A stretch of 64,000 nt of DNA from Bacteroidales bacterium (GTDB lineage: Bacteria > Bacteroidota > Bacteroidia > Bacteroidales > UBA932): assembly GCA_017625535.1 (NCBI GenBank), contig JAGAKR010000004.1:1-64000 (forward strand), read 5' to 3'. This document shows, piece after piece, positions 18,707-28,348 of this stretch; position 1 is the stretch's first letter, and the number at the start of each line of letters is the position of its first letter. Made by a program: the position numbers and the translations under genes. The notes under the pieces were generated by a model that was given only the letters and a program-made list of their open reading frames with translations, was not told the DNA's origin and did not search any database.

Positions 18707-20062
18707 TTACAATGCCTCAATTACCCTCTCAAGCCTCTTTCCGCGAGATCCCTTTATAAGGATTGAACATCCGGAAAGGGGTTTTTCCTTAAGATACTGC
18801 TGCAACCGCAGTGAATCCTCAAACAACTGCGGCACACTGCAATTGAGCTGGGCACAAGCTGCGGCAAACTCCCCTCCAACCAGATATATCTTCCCAAACC
18901 CTTTCTCCAGGGCAAGAGATACAATTCCTTTGTGCTCCGCTACAGAATCTGCCCCAAGTTCAAGCATATCTCCCAGCATAAGCACCTTCCCAGGCATCTT
19001 GAGCGCCGCAAAATTCTCAATTGCAGCCCTCATGCTGGTTGGGTTTGCATTGTATGCATCAACCACAAGGGAGTTGCGGCCTGTATCTACAAGTTGCGAC
19101 CTGTTGTTTGAAGGGACATACTCCTGTATTGCCGCAACCGCATCAGCTGCAGGAACATCCATATATGTTGCAACACACATAGCGGCAAGCACATTGTCTG
19201 CATTATATGCTCCTATGAGATTTGTCTTTATTGTAATCCACTCAGACTCACCATTCTCCTCTACTGCAGTATAGCAAGGATTTGGCATAACCACGGTAAG
19301 GAACGGAGATCCTCCCTCATCCACAACAACCCTTGCACCATCATTCTTCATGCCGTACGGCACCATCTGCATCCTCTCCCTGTGGGAAGCCATCTGCACC
19401 AGCAGCGGGTTGTCCACATTTACAAATGCTATCTTGCGGTGCTCGTTAAGGTCGTCGTACAATTCCCCTTTGGTTGCCATCACCCCTTCAAGAGAGCCGA
19501 ACCCCTGCAGATGCGCCTTTCCCACATTGGTTATGAGTCCGAAACTTGGACATACCAGTTTTACCAGTGTCTCAATCTCTCCGGGATTGCTTGCACCCAT
19601 CTCAATTACGGCGGCACGGGTATCCCCATTAATGCGCAACAGGGTAAGGGGCACACCAATATGGTTGTTAAGGTTGCCTTCTGTAGCAATTACATTATAT
19701 TTCTTCCTCAGGCACGCCGCTATAAGTTCCTTGGTTGTAGTTTTGCCGTTTGTACCGGTAAGGGCCACTACAGGAATCCTGAACTGCCTGCGGTGATGGC
19801 GTGCCATCTGCTGCAGCGCAACCAGAACATCCTCAACCAGAACCACTCTCTCCGGTGAAACTGCCTCCACAGCGGCATCATCCACTACAGCATATGCCGC
19901 CCCACCTTCAAGGGCTGCCAGCGCAAAATCATTGCCGTTGAACGTCTCACCCCTAAGGGCAAAAAACATACTTCCGGGGATTATGTTTCTGGTATCTGTA
20001 CATACCCCCGAAGATTTCTCTATATAAATTGAATATAATTCCTCTATTTCCAGGTTCTTCAT
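18707..20062 (-). CDS. murF: UDP-N-acetylmuramoyl-tripeptide--D-alanyl-D-alanine ligase (MurF)
   Basis: 451 residues from the ATG at 20062 (a GTG six bases upstream is possible). Mur-ligase architecture: an N-terminal UDP-MurNAc binding domain with TDTR and GSMFFALRGETFNGNDF, an ATP-binding domain with the P-loop LTGTNGKTTTKE near residue 105, and a C-terminal domain with DAYNANPTSM. It adds D-Ala-D-Ala to the muramyl tripeptide, the last cytoplasmic peptide step of the peptidoglycan precursor. Last gene of patatin - flippase - dut - murF, 16 bases after dut. Confidence 0.96.
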   Translation of the reverse strand: MKNLEIEELYSIYIEKSSGVCTDTRNIIPGSMFFALRGETFNGNDFALAALEGGAAYAVVDDAAVEAVSPERVVLVEDVLVALQQMARHHRRQFRIPVVALTGTNGKTTTKELIAACLRKKYNVIATEGNLNNHIGVPLTLLRINGDTRAAVIEMGASNPGEIETLVKLVCPSFGLITNVGKAHLQGFGSLEGVMATKGELYDDLNEHRKIAFVNVDNPLLVQMASHRERMQMVPYGMKNDGARVVVDEGGSPFLTVVMPNPCYTAVEENGESEWITIKTNLIGAYNADNVLAAMCVATYMDVPAADAVAAIQEYVPSNNRSQLVDTGRNSLVVDAYNANPTSMRAAIENFAALKMPGKVLMLGDMLELGADSVAEHKGIVSLALEKGFGKIYLVGGEFAAACAQLNCSVPQLFEDSLRLQQYLKEKPLSGCSILIKGSRGKRLERVIEAL

Positions 20063-20078
20063 CTTCACTCCCCTTAAA

Positions 20079-20513
20079 TCATTTTACGCCGGTAGAACCA
20101 AATCCTCCTGCACCGCGCTCAGTTTCACCCAACTGCTCAACCTCCTGCCACTCTATCTTCTCATATTTTGCAATTACCATCTGTGCAATCCTCTCTCCGG
20201 GATTGATTGTAAACGGCTCCTTGGAAAGATTCACCAGAATCACCTTAATCTCACCCCTGTAATCTGCATCCACTGTACCGGGGCTGTTGCATACTGTAAC
20301 CCCGTGTTTTGCAGCCAGGCCGCTTCTTGGCCTTATCTGCGCCTCATACCCTGCAGGCAACTCTATGTAAAGGCCTGTAGGGACCATTGCCCTGCAAAGT
20401 TCCCCAAGCACTATCGGTTCCTCAATTGCCGCCTTAAGATCCATTCCCGCAGAGAGTTCCGTAGCATAGAACGGAGCCGGGAAACCGCTTTTGTTTACAA
20501 TCTTAACTTTCAT
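20079..20513 (-). CDS. dut: dUTP diphosphatase
   Basis: 144 residues from the ATG at 20513 ([10 protein letters not shown]), the normal trimeric dUTPase length; a longer frame upstream lies inside the flippase gene. All five motifs are visible: [36 protein letters not shown] and the C-terminal [10 protein letters not shown] that closes over the site. It hydrolyses dUTP to dUMP and PPi, keeping uracil out of DNA and feeding dTMP synthesis. It lies 16 bases after the flippase gene. Confidence 0.97.
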   Translation of the reverse strand: MKVKIVNKSGFPAPFYATELSAGMDLKAAIEEPIVLGELCRAMVPTGLYIELPAGYEAQIRPRSGLAAKHGVTVCNSPGTVDADYRGEIKVILVNLSKEPFTINPGERIAQMVIAKYEKIEWQEVEQLGETERGAGGFGSTGVK

Positions 20514-20529
20514 ATCTATAGTGTATTTA

Positions 20530-22014
20530 TCATTTTCTTGCAATAGCCGCCAACTTTGCCGGGCCCCCATTCAAAAATACCACAAAGGCAAGATACCCAA
20601 GCAGCAGGAGTGTATTCAAAGCCAATTTCACAAACATCCTCTCCTGCAGCCCCAGAACCTGCTGGAGCACCACAGAGATGCCGAACAGCACAAGCCCGCA
20701 GAGGATATACCTGCAAATCCTCCCCCATCTGTACGGAATATAATAATGTCTGTTCCCAAGATGCACACTGTACAGCAGCATAACAAGGCAACTGAGCACG
20801 TGTGCAGCCACAGATGCCCAATACGAGAACAACGGCATGAATGCCACATTCACAACAACTGTTACAGCAAGCCCTGCAAGTGTGATATTAATCGCATACC
20901 TGGTTTCACCACTCAGTTTGTACCACATTGAAACATTGAACAGCATACCCAGCAGCATATAAGAGATGAGCATAAACGGCACTGTTCCAAGCGCACCCCT
21001 GAAATCCTTGCCCAGAATAAGCCCTATAATATCCATATAGAGGGTAACCCCCAGGAATATGAGCACACAAAAAGCGGTGAAATACTCCATAACCTGTGCC
21101 AGCAGCTCCTTGTTTTTCCCCCTTGCAAAGAAGAAAGGTTCCGCAGCATAACGGAACATCTGAATAAAGAGGTTCATTATAACCGCCAGTTTCACAGCAG
21201 CCTGGTACTCACCAAGATCAGCCCTCCAGACAGCCCCTTCCGGAGCAAAGAACCTGAAAAGGATACGGTCGAAACTCTCATTCACAATCCCCGGCAGCCC
21301 CGCAACCATAAGGGGGATGGAATAAACCATCATCTCCTTGAAGAGAGCCTTGTTGAAAGAGATCTTCATCCCGATGATATCCGGCACAAACAGCACCGTA
21401 CAAACCACACAACTGAGGAAGACCGCAAAAATTATATATGAAAAATCTGCTGTTGCAGGGATGAAATTGAGGAGAAAACTGTCAGGATTGGCAGCAAGAT
21501 ACCCCGGAACCACAAAAAACAGCAGCAAGTTGAACCCCAACTCGCTCAGAATCTTTATTGTCTTGAAAACTGCAAACTTCAGGGCCTTCTGCAGGAACCT
21601 CAATCTTGCAAACAATATAGCCGTAATGGAATCAAGTGCCAGAATGGCACCGGTATATACAATCATCCTCCCGTATCCCCCATAACCCATTGCAGATGCC
21701 AGGGAATCCGAGAACAGGCACATTGCGGCAAAAAAGATGAGGCTCACACCAAGCACTGTTGTAAATGCAGTGCCGAAAGGTTTGCGCGGATCATCCACCT
21801 TGTTGGCAAACCTGAAGCATCCGGTCTCCAGTCCCAGCACAAGCACAACCTGCAATACCGCAATATATGACATGATTTCGGAGTATGAACCATACTCCCC
21901 CACCGTAAGGATACGGGTATAGATAGGGACAAAGAAGAAATTGATCATCCTTGCCAATATGGTGCTCATTCCATAGATTGCTGTCTCGCCCGCCAGTTTT
22001 TTAAGTACTCCCAT
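20530..22014 (-). CDS. Polysaccharide/lipid-linked oligosaccharide flippase (MATE/Wzx-like)
   Basis: 494 residues with about 12-14 hydrophobic segments and short loops. The start [24 protein letters not shown] (in part) and the pattern GEYG.YS are typical of the polysaccharide-biosynthesis membrane proteins of the MOP superfamily. They flip undecaprenyl-linked glycan units across the inner membrane. The substrate could be O-antigen, capsule or another surface glycan; gene order before dut and murF is a cell-envelope context. It follows the patatin gene by 5 bases. Confidence 0.88.
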   Translation of the reverse strand: MGVLKKLAGETAIYGMSTILARMINFFFVPIYTRILTVGEYGSYSEIMSYIAVLQVVLVLGLETGCFRFANKVDDPRKPFGTAFTTVLGVSLIFFAAMCLFSDSLASAMGYGGYGRMIVYTGAILALDSITAILFARLRFLQKALKFAVFKTIKILSELGFNLLLFFVVPGYLAANPDSFLLNFIPATADFSYIIFAVFLSCVVCTVLFVPDIIGMKISFNKALFKEMMVYSIPLMVAGLPGIVNESFDRILFRFFAPEGAVWRADLGEYQAAVKLAVIMNLFIQMFRYAAEPFFFARGKNKELLAQVMEYFTAFCVLIFLGVTLYMDIIGLILGKDFRGALGTVPFMLISYMLLGMLFNVSMWYKLSGETRYAINITLAGLAVTVVVNVAFMPLFSYWASVAAHVLSCLVMLLYSVHLGNRHYYIPYRWGRICRYILCGLVLFGISVVLQQVLGLQERMFVKLALNTLLLLGYLAFVVFLNGGPAKLAAIARK

Positions 22015-22019
22015 AAAGT

Positions 22020-24209
22020 TCAGTCTTCCTGGATTTTCTTTTTAAAGAGGAGGAAGCCTATATTCAGTTGCGGATACCACCGTTTCTGTTCCCCCCTCTG
22101 GTAATAGCTTGCAGAGAGTGATACCGGACCCGCCGGAGAGTGCCACACAAGGGCTATATTCCCCAGAAAAGCACCGCGCGGAAACTTGCCGCTGTACCAA
22201 TAATCTCCCTCCTGATCCCCATATATCTGCCGGTATGGCTGGAAATATGAGACATTGCTATGCAAAAATAGTGTTTTTGCCACACATATCACTGGAGAAA
22301 TTCCAATTCCCATATAAGTATCTGCCCTATACCCCTCAAGGAGCATTGCACAGGCGTGCGGGAAAGGCGCAAATGCCGGTTTCTGCAACAGTGTCTGAAG
22401 ATATCCTTGCAATTCAAGGGGCTTCTGCCATACAATATCTGCATTCAGTCCCAGCCGCATCCACCGCCATAGCCTCAAATAGGATTCTGCCAGAATCCTG
22501 AGCCTTAATCCGCTGTGCACAACATCCCCATCCACCCTGTTCCACCTCACCCCCACATTGAGCCTCAGCCCCTCAGTGGGATAAAGCGGGTAATTGAGGG
22601 TATTCTTCTGCAATTGCACAGAAGGGGTAAAAATGGACAAAGGGCTGTCGGGAAGAAAATCCAGGGCACTTCTGCCCGCAGCAAGTTCCCCTTTAAGGAT
22701 AAGGCTCCCCCTGTCATCCAGTGAGGCAGCCCCTCCCAACCTTACACCATACTCCCTTTGTACAATGTCCTGCGGCAGATATTTGAATCTGTGGGCAAAT
22801 GCTTCCGCATAATAATATGACAATGGGGCCACACCTGCATTATGCCTCCAGTATATTCCGGCGCCACTGTAAAATTCCCCCAGGCTCCCATCCAGACGCA
22901 ACTTCCATGGAGTCTTCCCAAGGTGGTTCCAGGCAATACCGATATAACCGTTCCCCAGCTGTGCAGAAGAGATGTTCCCTCCAATGGAAACCTCAACCGG
23001 AGAGGCCGCAGAGGCCCTTATCTTAAGGGTAACAAGTGAATCGCCGCCGGCAATGCAGGAAGGGTGGAAAGTCCTTATTGCACCGGTGGCAGCCACCCTG
23101 TAATATCCCCTTTTAAGGGTTGCAAAATCAAACGGCCTGTTCCCTTTGCCTGCTATTGTCCTTTGCACAAAACTCTGCTGCCCGGGGGTAAGGCTCCCCT
23201 CAAACAGTATATTTGGGTGGAAATATATCTTTCTTGTACTCTTCCCGAAAGCCATACGCATTGAATCCAGTTCCCTTGCGCCCCGTCTCCTCACACTCCT
23301 CTCCAGAATCTCCCCCATCCTCTCCATAGCAGCCTCGTACCCCAAAGCGGCTATTTCATCTGCCTTTCCGAACTCCATAACCCCATACGGATATTTACGG
23401 GCAATAACAATCCCTTTATCTGCCGGCATATCATAATCTGTTTGTGACACTATCATATTTGTAACCTGCCCCACAATATCCTCATCATCCAGAGGAGTAC
23501 TGCCGGATACACACCTGGCACCTATAATGATATCGGGAGAATGGAGCCTCTCCATCTCTGCCCAGGGGAAATTATCATAAAACCCTCCGTCAAAAAGCAC
23601 TGTAGAATCTATTGTTATTGGCTTGAATATGAATGGATATGTCATTGAAGCCCTTACTGCGCTCCCCAAATCCCCCTCCGTATGCACCACTTTACGCTTG
23701 TTCTTTATATCCGATGAGATGCAGAAGAACGGCACCATAAGGTTGGAGAAATCATTCCCTGCAGCAACCGACGGGGAGGCATAAGCCTCTACCATTGCAA
23801 GGTCCATAGGGTATGGGGATACAAGGCTGCTTGGAAAAGCAAGTTTCATCTTCTCCCCCTTTTTATAGAGCGGGAGGGTAACCATTGCAGGTGAAGGCTC
23901 TTCCCTGTAGAACCAGTTTGCAGCCTCCTTCTCCTGTTCCCCGCTGTACCAGGCCTCAAATTCTTTTGACTTTATGAGATTGAGCATATCGGTTGGAGAG
24001 AGTCCCATTGCATAGAATGATGCAATTACCGCCCCCATAGAGGTGCCGCCAATGTAGTCTATTGGAATATTGTGCTCTTCAAGCGCCTTAATCACACCTA
24101 TATGGGAGAGCCCCTTTGCACCTCCACCGCTCAATACCAGACCAATCCGTTGGCCGTCTGCAGTAAAAACAGCGGAAAGAAATATGGCCAACATAAGAAA
24201 CCGTTTCAT
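22020..24209 (-). CDS. Patatin-like phospholipase with C-terminal outer-membrane barrel (PlpD-like)
   Basis: 729 residues. Signal peptide (to about residue 19), then a patatin domain with oxyanion loop SGGGAKG, nucleophile elbow GGTSMGA (Ser57) and the dyad aspartate in FDGGFYDNFP (Asp207). Residues about 310-390 look like a POTRA linker and the rest is a predicted Omp85/BamA-type beta-barrel rich in aromatic strands, ending GFLLFKKKIQED. This order matches PlpD-type self-secreted lipases and Bacteroidota homologues. It may hydrolyse outer-membrane phospholipids; whether the catalytic domain is exposed or periplasmic is unknown. First gene of the flippase-dut-murF cluster. Confidence 0.88.
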   Translation of the reverse strand: MKRFLMLAIFLSAVFTADGQRIGLVLSGGGAKGLSHIGVIKALEEHNIPIDYIGGTSMGAVIASFYAMGLSPTDMLNLIKSKEFEAWYSGEQEKEAANWFYREEPSPAMVTLPLYKKGEKMKLAFPSSLVSPYPMDLAMVEAYASPSVAAGNDFSNLMVPFFCISSDIKNKRKVVHTEGDLGSAVRASMTYPFIFKPITIDSTVLFDGGFYDNFPWAEMERLHSPDIIIGARCVSGSTPLDDEDIVGQVTNMIVSQTDYDMPADKGIVIARKYPYGVMEFGKADEIAALGYEAAMERMGEILERSVRRRGARELDSMRMAFGKSTRKIYFHPNILFEGSLTPGQQSFVQRTIAGKGNRPFDFATLKRGYYRVAATGAIRTFHPSCIAGGDSLVTLKIRASAASPVEVSIGGNISSAQLGNGYIGIAWNHLGKTPWKLRLDGSLGEFYSGAGIYWRHNAGVAPLSYYYAEAFAHRFKYLPQDIVQREYGVRLGGAASLDDRGSLILKGELAAGRSALDFLPDSPLSIFTPSVQLQKNTLNYPLYPTEGLRLNVGVRWNRVDGDVVHSGLRLRILAESYLRLWRWMRLGLNADIVWQKPLELQGYLQTLLQKPAFAPFPHACAMLLEGYRADTYMGIGISPVICVAKTLFLHSNVSYFQPYRQIYGDQEGDYWYSGKFPRGAFLGNIALVWHSPAGPVSLSASYYQRGEQKRWYPQLNIGFLLFKKKIQED

Positions 24210-24227
24210 AATAATTCCAAAAAAGCC

Positions 24228-24235
24228 TAAATTTG
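24228..24235 (+). promoter_or_regulatory. -7 box of the cyclophilin gene
   Basis: TAAATTTG matches TAnnTTTG; TTTC at 24204-24207 sits 20 bases upstream as a -33-like element. Expected leader about 30 bases. Confidence 0.55.
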
Positions 24236-24272
24236 TATTGTCTGAACAGATTACACTTTTAAAACAAAAAAT

Positions 24273-24944
24273 ATGAAAACAAGATTAATCAGTTTGCTGT
24301 TTATCGCAACAATCCTTGTGGCCGGATGTAAAAGCGGCAACAAGGAGACCCAGGAGAGCGCTCCTGCACCTGTAACCGAAACCAAAGCCCCCGCATTGGC
24401 ATTTGATCCTGCAACTTTGGGCGAGGAGCCTGTTTTTGACATCGTTACAAGCAAGGGTACAATAAAGGTCAAACTTTACAAGGAGACCCCTCTCCACAGA
24501 GACAATTTTGTAAAACTTGCATCTGAGAAATTCTATGACAATATCCTGTTCCACAGGGTGATTAAAGGATTTATGGTTCAGGTGGGCGACCCTCTTACCA
24601 AAAACCCTTCAGCAGACCCTTCAAAATTCGGTACAGGCGGCCCGGGATACACTATCCCTGCCGAGATCCTTCCTCAGTTCAGCCATAAGAAAGGCGCTTT
24701 GGCTGCCGCACGCAAAGGTGACAAGGCCAACCCTAACAGGGAGTCTTCCGGTTCACAGTTCTATTTTGTAGAGGATGAGAAAGGTTGTTCACATTTGGAC
24801 GGTCAGTATACCATCTTTGGTGAGACCATTGAGGGGCTTGATGTAATTGATGCAATTGCAGCTGAGCCTGTAACTGCCCCTAAGAATGCACCTGTAAATC
24901 CTATAAAGATTATCAGTGTAATGCCTGCAGCAGTTGTTGAGTAG
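24273..24944 (+). CDS. Cyclophilin-type peptidyl-prolyl isomerase lipoprotein
   Basis: 223 residues. The lipoprotein signal ends in ILVAGC (Cys19), followed by a low-complexity linker rich in E, P, T and A (about 20-50) and one cyclophilin domain. Catalytic core FHRVIKGFMVQVGDP, GSQFYFVE and the late DGQYTIFGETIEGLDV are typical. The enzyme speeds cis-trans isomerisation of prolyl bonds, here for envelope proteins, since the protein is anchored to a membrane facing the periplasm. It stands alone on this strand and is followed by a long inverted repeat. Confidence 0.95.
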   Translation: MKTRLISLLFIATILVAGCKSGNKETQESAPAPVTETKAPALAFDPATLGEEPVFDIVTSKGTIKVKLYKETPLHRDNFVKLASEKFYDNILFHRVIKGFMVQVGDPLTKNPSADPSKFGTGGPGYTIPAEILPQFSHKKGALAAARKGDKANPNRESSGSQFYFVEDEKGCSHLDGQYTIFGETIEGLDVIDAIAAEPVTAPKNAPVNPIKIISVMPAAVVE

Positions 24945-24965
24945 GCAATTGCAATAGGGATACTG

Positions 24966-25079
24966 TAACAGCAGGAAAGTTAAGAACCGTGTACCTCATT
25001 CGACGGTTGCGAGTTATCGCTCCGCGATGACGAAGCAGAGGAGACTGCGTCGTACACGGTTTTAACTTTCCTGCTGTTA
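24966..25079. repeat. 114-base inverted-repeat element (MITE-like)
   Basis: Left arm 24966-24994 and right arm 25052-25079 are complementary over 28 bases with one extra G on the left. The 57-base centre holds a second small hairpin (ATCGC/GCGAT). Ends read TA-ACAGCAGG and CCTGCTGT-TA, so a TA target duplication is possible, though TA is also part of the palindrome. It lies between convergent genes. It may be a miniature transposable element or a large bidirectional terminator; no T-run is seen. Confidence 0.6.
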
Positions 25080-25105
25080 TATTGTTCTGTAGTATAGATA
25101 TCCTT

Positions 25106-26053
25106 CTACTTCCACCACTTCACACGTATGCGGTGCACCCACTCACGCAACGGTGTAATGTATCTGTCTATCTTTTCGGGATAAATATCCTGTATGCTTA
25201 CCAGTATTCCAGTCTCCTCAACCCCTCCAAAACCGTGGTTGATGGCTGTGCCGAACACTTTCATGGAAGGTGAAAGGTTCATATATGAGTTGATGAGCGG
25301 AGGTATGTGCTCCCCATTGTTCTTTATCTCCTTCTGCAGCACCTTGTACCCCTCCCTGTAATCGAGATCCTTGAACAGTTCCTTGAAGTAAGGGTTGTCT
25401 TTGTCGCACTCCAACGGGGTGACAGGCCTTACAAGAAAATTGCTGTCGGGAAAATACCTGTCCAGGAAATGGAGGAGCAGATTCCTTGCCCTGGCATTGT
25501 ATGAAGTGTACATTGTAACTTTGCCAAAGAAGTATTTTATGTTGGAGTACTTTACCATAAGGGCACCCAGACCGTCCCAGAGGTTGTCCAGTGCATACAG
25601 GCTCTTGCGGTTTATATTGGTGCTCTGGTAGTTGGGCTGTATAAAGGAGCGGCCCAGCTCTATGGTAAAGGGCATATATCCGTTTATGAACTCATCAGAA
25701 AAATCAAAGAGTTCCTTTGTGGCCATTTTCCTTATATCCAGTCCTCCGCAATTTATGTAACGGTATCCTCCAATAATCTCCTTGTCCTTTGGGTCCCATA
25801 CTATCAGCTGGCGGTATGGCTCGTGGGGATCCATATCATACTCATCTATATCCGTTGCCTTGCCGGTGCCTCCTCCGGCCAGGCGGAATGATATCTCCCT
25901 CAGACGCCCTATCTCCTGCATTACATTTGGAGAATCGTGCGCTGTAACTTCATAAAGGTAATTGTGCCCCTTGCGGGTAACCCTTATGAATTTGTCTTTT
26001 GTAAGCTCTTTCAATATCAGATGCCTGTCTACAGGCTGAATAACCGGTTCCAT
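25106..26053 (-). CDS. glsB: GNAT-type N-acyltransferase of glycine/ornithine lipid synthesis (GlsB-like)
   Basis: 315 residues, no signal peptide. A hemolysin/OlsB-like acyltransferase core: REISFRLAGGGTGKATDIDEYD, then IVWDPKDKEIIGGYRYI, ELGRSFI and an SLYALDNLWDGLGAL helix. In Bacteroides the adjacent genes glsB and glsA make glycine lipids: GlsB N-acylates glycine with a 3-hydroxy fatty acid and GlsA O-acylates the product. The start codon lies one base after the stop of the acyltransferase gene, so translation is surely coupled. Assignment rests on family pattern and gene pairing; ornithine could also be the head group. Confidence 0.8.
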   Translation of the reverse strand: MEPVIQPVDRHLILKELTKDKFIRVTRKGHNYLYEVTAHDSPNVMQEIGRLREISFRLAGGGTGKATDIDEYDMDPHEPYRQLIVWDPKDKEIIGGYRYINCGGLDIRKMATKELFDFSDEFINGYMPFTIELGRSFIQPNYQSTNINRKSLYALDNLWDGLGALMVKYSNIKYFFGKVTMYTSYNARARNLLLHFLDRYFPDSNFLVRPVTPLECDKDNPYFKELFKDLDYREGYKVLQKEIKNNGEHIPPLINSYMNLSPSMKVFGTAINHGFGGVEETGILVSIQDIYPEKIDRYITPLREWVHRIRVKWWK

Positions 26054-26054
26054 C

Positions 26055-26891
26055 CTATTTCTGTTTTCCTAATTTGTAACACTCATCCCTTATCACTCCG
26101 CACCATTCATCCAGGGTTCTGCTGCTGTCAATAGCACTTATGGGTATAGGGGTGCCTATTGTAATCTCAAAGGTACTGTTTTTTTGCCGGAACATTTCGT
26201 CGGGAAGAAAAATCATCTCTATGTTGAACTTTATTCCCAGTGCCTTCCTTATTTTGGCCAGGCGGTAGAAGAAATTTGAATTGCGGCCGTTGAAGTGCAC
26301 AGGCACTATATCCCGGTTGTATCTTTTTGCCTGCTTAAGGAAATTCCTCTGCCACTGCAGGTCTTTTATCTCCCCGTTTATGAGCCTTGAGCAGAGCCCT
26401 GCCGGGAAATAGAGTATCTGGGAATCCGATGCATATGCATTGTGTATCATCTCTCCGTACTCCCTTCCCATACGGCCGTGCTTGTTCACCGGCACAAAGA
26501 GTCCCCTCATTGGAACAACGTTAAGGAGCAGGTCATTTACAACAAATTTTATCTTTCCCATCAGTTTCCCCAGAATGGAGATCATTATGAGTCCGTCCAG
26601 CCCTCCAAGAGGGTGGTTTGATACAAAAATGTACCTTCCCTGAGGGTCCAGACTCCCTCTGTCTGTGAACTTTACATTGCTCTTTACGTTTAGCCATTGG
26701 AGCACCTTGTCTGCAAACTCCACATCAAGGGCGCCATCGCTGAATTCAAGAATACTGTTGAGGTCATCCTGGTGAACAACCCTTTTTAACCAGTTTACAA
26801 CAAACTTTGGTGTGAATTTTGCCAAGCGTTCACTTTTGGATGCCAAAACGGCATTTATATCTACAGTCAAATCTTTGTTAAGGCTCTCCAT
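26055..26891 (-). CDS. glsA: PlsC-like O-acyltransferase of glycine lipid synthesis (GlsA-like)
   Basis: 278 residues. The acyltransferase block is VSNHPLGGLDG near residue 92, an HX5D form of the usual HX4D catalytic motif, followed by GLFVPVNKHGRMG and YFPAGLCSRL (EGTR-equivalent region). No membrane span is obvious beyond a hydrophobic stretch after the motif. It would O-acylate the 3-hydroxy group of the N-acyl amino acid made by the partner gene. It is first in the two-gene operon and divergent from rpoN. Confidence 0.78.
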   Translation of the reverse strand: MESLNKDLTVDINAVLASKSERLAKFTPKFVVNWLKRVVHQDDLNSILEFSDGALDVEFADKVLQWLNVKSNVKFTDRGSLDPQGRYIFVSNHPLGGLDGLIMISILGKLMGKIKFVVNDLLLNVVPMRGLFVPVNKHGRMGREYGEMIHNAYASDSQILYFPAGLCSRLINGEIKDLQWQRNFLKQAKRYNRDIVPVHFNGRNSNFFYRLAKIRKALGIKFNIEMIFLPDEMFRQKNSTFEITIGTPIPISAIDSSRTLDEWCGVIRDECYKLGKQK

Positions 26892-26931
26892 AACAGGTTT
26901 TCATTTGTAGATGCTAAGTTAAAAAAAATTG

Positions 26932-26939
26932 TATCTTTG
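26932..26939 (+). promoter_or_regulatory. -7 box of rpoN (leaderless)
   Basis: TATCTTTG ends five bases before the ATG at 26945. TTTG at 26904-26907 is an upstream element, a little farther than ideal. Confidence 0.6.
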
Positions 26940-26944
26940 CCATT

Positions 26945-28348
26945 ATGTTAAAACAAGGGTTACAGCAAAAACAACAGCAAAAGTTATCTCCACTGCAGAT
27001 CCAGACTATAAAACTTCTGGAACTCCCCACTCTTGAACTTGAGCAGAAAATAAGGAAAGAGCTGGAGGAGAATCCTGTTTTGGACGAAATTACAGAAAGT
27101 GCAGACCCTGAAGATGATTCGCCAAAGAATGTCTCATTGAGCGAATACCCTGCAGACGACCCCACACCATCATATAAACTGTATGTGAACAACCAGGGAA
27201 AAGACCTGAAACCCCAATACAACACTTTTTCTGTAAAGGAGAGTTTCCAGGAGAACCTCATTGTACAATTGGGCTACAGAAAACTTGATGAGAGGAGCCG
27301 TTCCATTGCCATATTCATAATAGGGAGCCTGGATGATGACGGCTACCTTAGGAGGGACCTTGAATCGCTCTCTTATGACATATTGCTGAGGCTCAATATA
27401 GAGACAGACGAGCAGGAACTTGAGAATATCCTTAAGACAATACAGGAGTTTGAGCCTGCAGGGGTAGGTGCAAGGGACCTGAGGGAGTGCCTGCTGCTGC
27501 AGTTGTCCCCAAAGACACCTGCACAGGAGAGGGCAAGGACAATCCTTGACATATATTTCCAGGAGTTCACCAAGAAACACTACTCCAAGATAATATCCAG
27601 AATGGGGATAACTCAGGACGAACTCAAAGAGGCAATTGATGAGATCATAAGGCTCAACCCGCGCCCGGGAGGACAGATAGACGACTCATACGATGAACAG
27701 GCCCAGCAGATTGTCCCTGACTTCCTCCTTGAAGAGAAGGACGGGGAACTGATAATGAGTATGCCAAAATTCTCGCTTCCCGAACTTAAAGTAAACAAAA
27801 GATATGCAGACCTCCTTATGAGTTCATCCGGCAGCAATACAAAAGCCGGCAAGGAGGCCATAAGTTTTGTAAAGCAGAAACTGGACTCGGCCAAATGGTT
27901 CATTGAAGCCATAAAACAGAGGCAGAACACCCTGCAGAACACAATGAATGCCATAATAGAGTTCCAGAGGGAATACTTTATGGAGGGGGATGAAACCAAA
28001 CTCAAGCCAATGGTGCTAAAGAACATTGCAGAAAAGACCGGGCTTGACATTTCTACAATTTCCAGAGTTGTGAACTGCAAATACATACAGACACACTTTG
28101 GCATTTATCCGCTCAAATACTTCTTCTCCGAAGGACTTATGACCGAAGGTGGAGAGGAGGTGTCTACACGTGAGATAAAGAAGATACTGCAAGAGAGCAT
28201 AGACTCCGAGAACAAGGGGAAACCTCTTACAGATGAGGAACTTGTAGACGTACTGCAACAAAAGGGATACAAAGTTGCCCGCCGTACAGTTGCAAAGTAC
28301 AGGGAGCAGCTCAATATCCCTATTGCCAGACTCAGGAAAGAGTTATAG
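26945..28348 (+). CDS. rpoN: RNA polymerase sigma-54 factor
   Basis: 467 residues. Region I is Gln/Leu-rich (MLKQGLQQKQQQKLSPLQ, then IQTIKLLELPTLELEQKI), region II acidic, and region III carries the core-binding part and a helix-turn-helix (ISTISRVVNCKYIQTHFG). The RpoN box is intact as ARRTVAKYREQL near the C-terminus. It directs polymerase to -24/-12 promoters and needs an AAA+ enhancer protein, none of which is in this window. Its -7 box abuts the start codon. The stop overlaps the convergent upp gene by 6 bases. Confidence 0.97.
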   Translation: MLKQGLQQKQQQKLSPLQIQTIKLLELPTLELEQKIRKELEENPVLDEITESADPEDDSPKNVSLSEYPADDPTPSYKLYVNNQGKDLKPQYNTFSVKESFQENLIVQLGYRKLDERSRSIAIFIIGSLDDDGYLRRDLESLSYDILLRLNIETDEQELENILKTIQEFEPAGVGARDLRECLLLQLSPKTPAQERARTILDIYFQEFTKKHYSKIISRMGITQDELKEAIDEIIRLNPRPGGQIDDSYDEQAQQIVPDFLLEEKDGELIMSMPKFSLPELKVNKRYADLLMSSSGSNTKAGKEAISFVKQKLDSAKWFIEAIKQRQNTLQNTMNAIIEFQREYFMEGDETKLKPMVLKNIAEKTGLDISTISRVVNCKYIQTHFGIYPLKYFFSEGLMTEGGEEVSTREIKKILQESIDSENKGKPLTDEELVDVLQQKGYKVARRTVAKYREQLNIPIARLRKEL

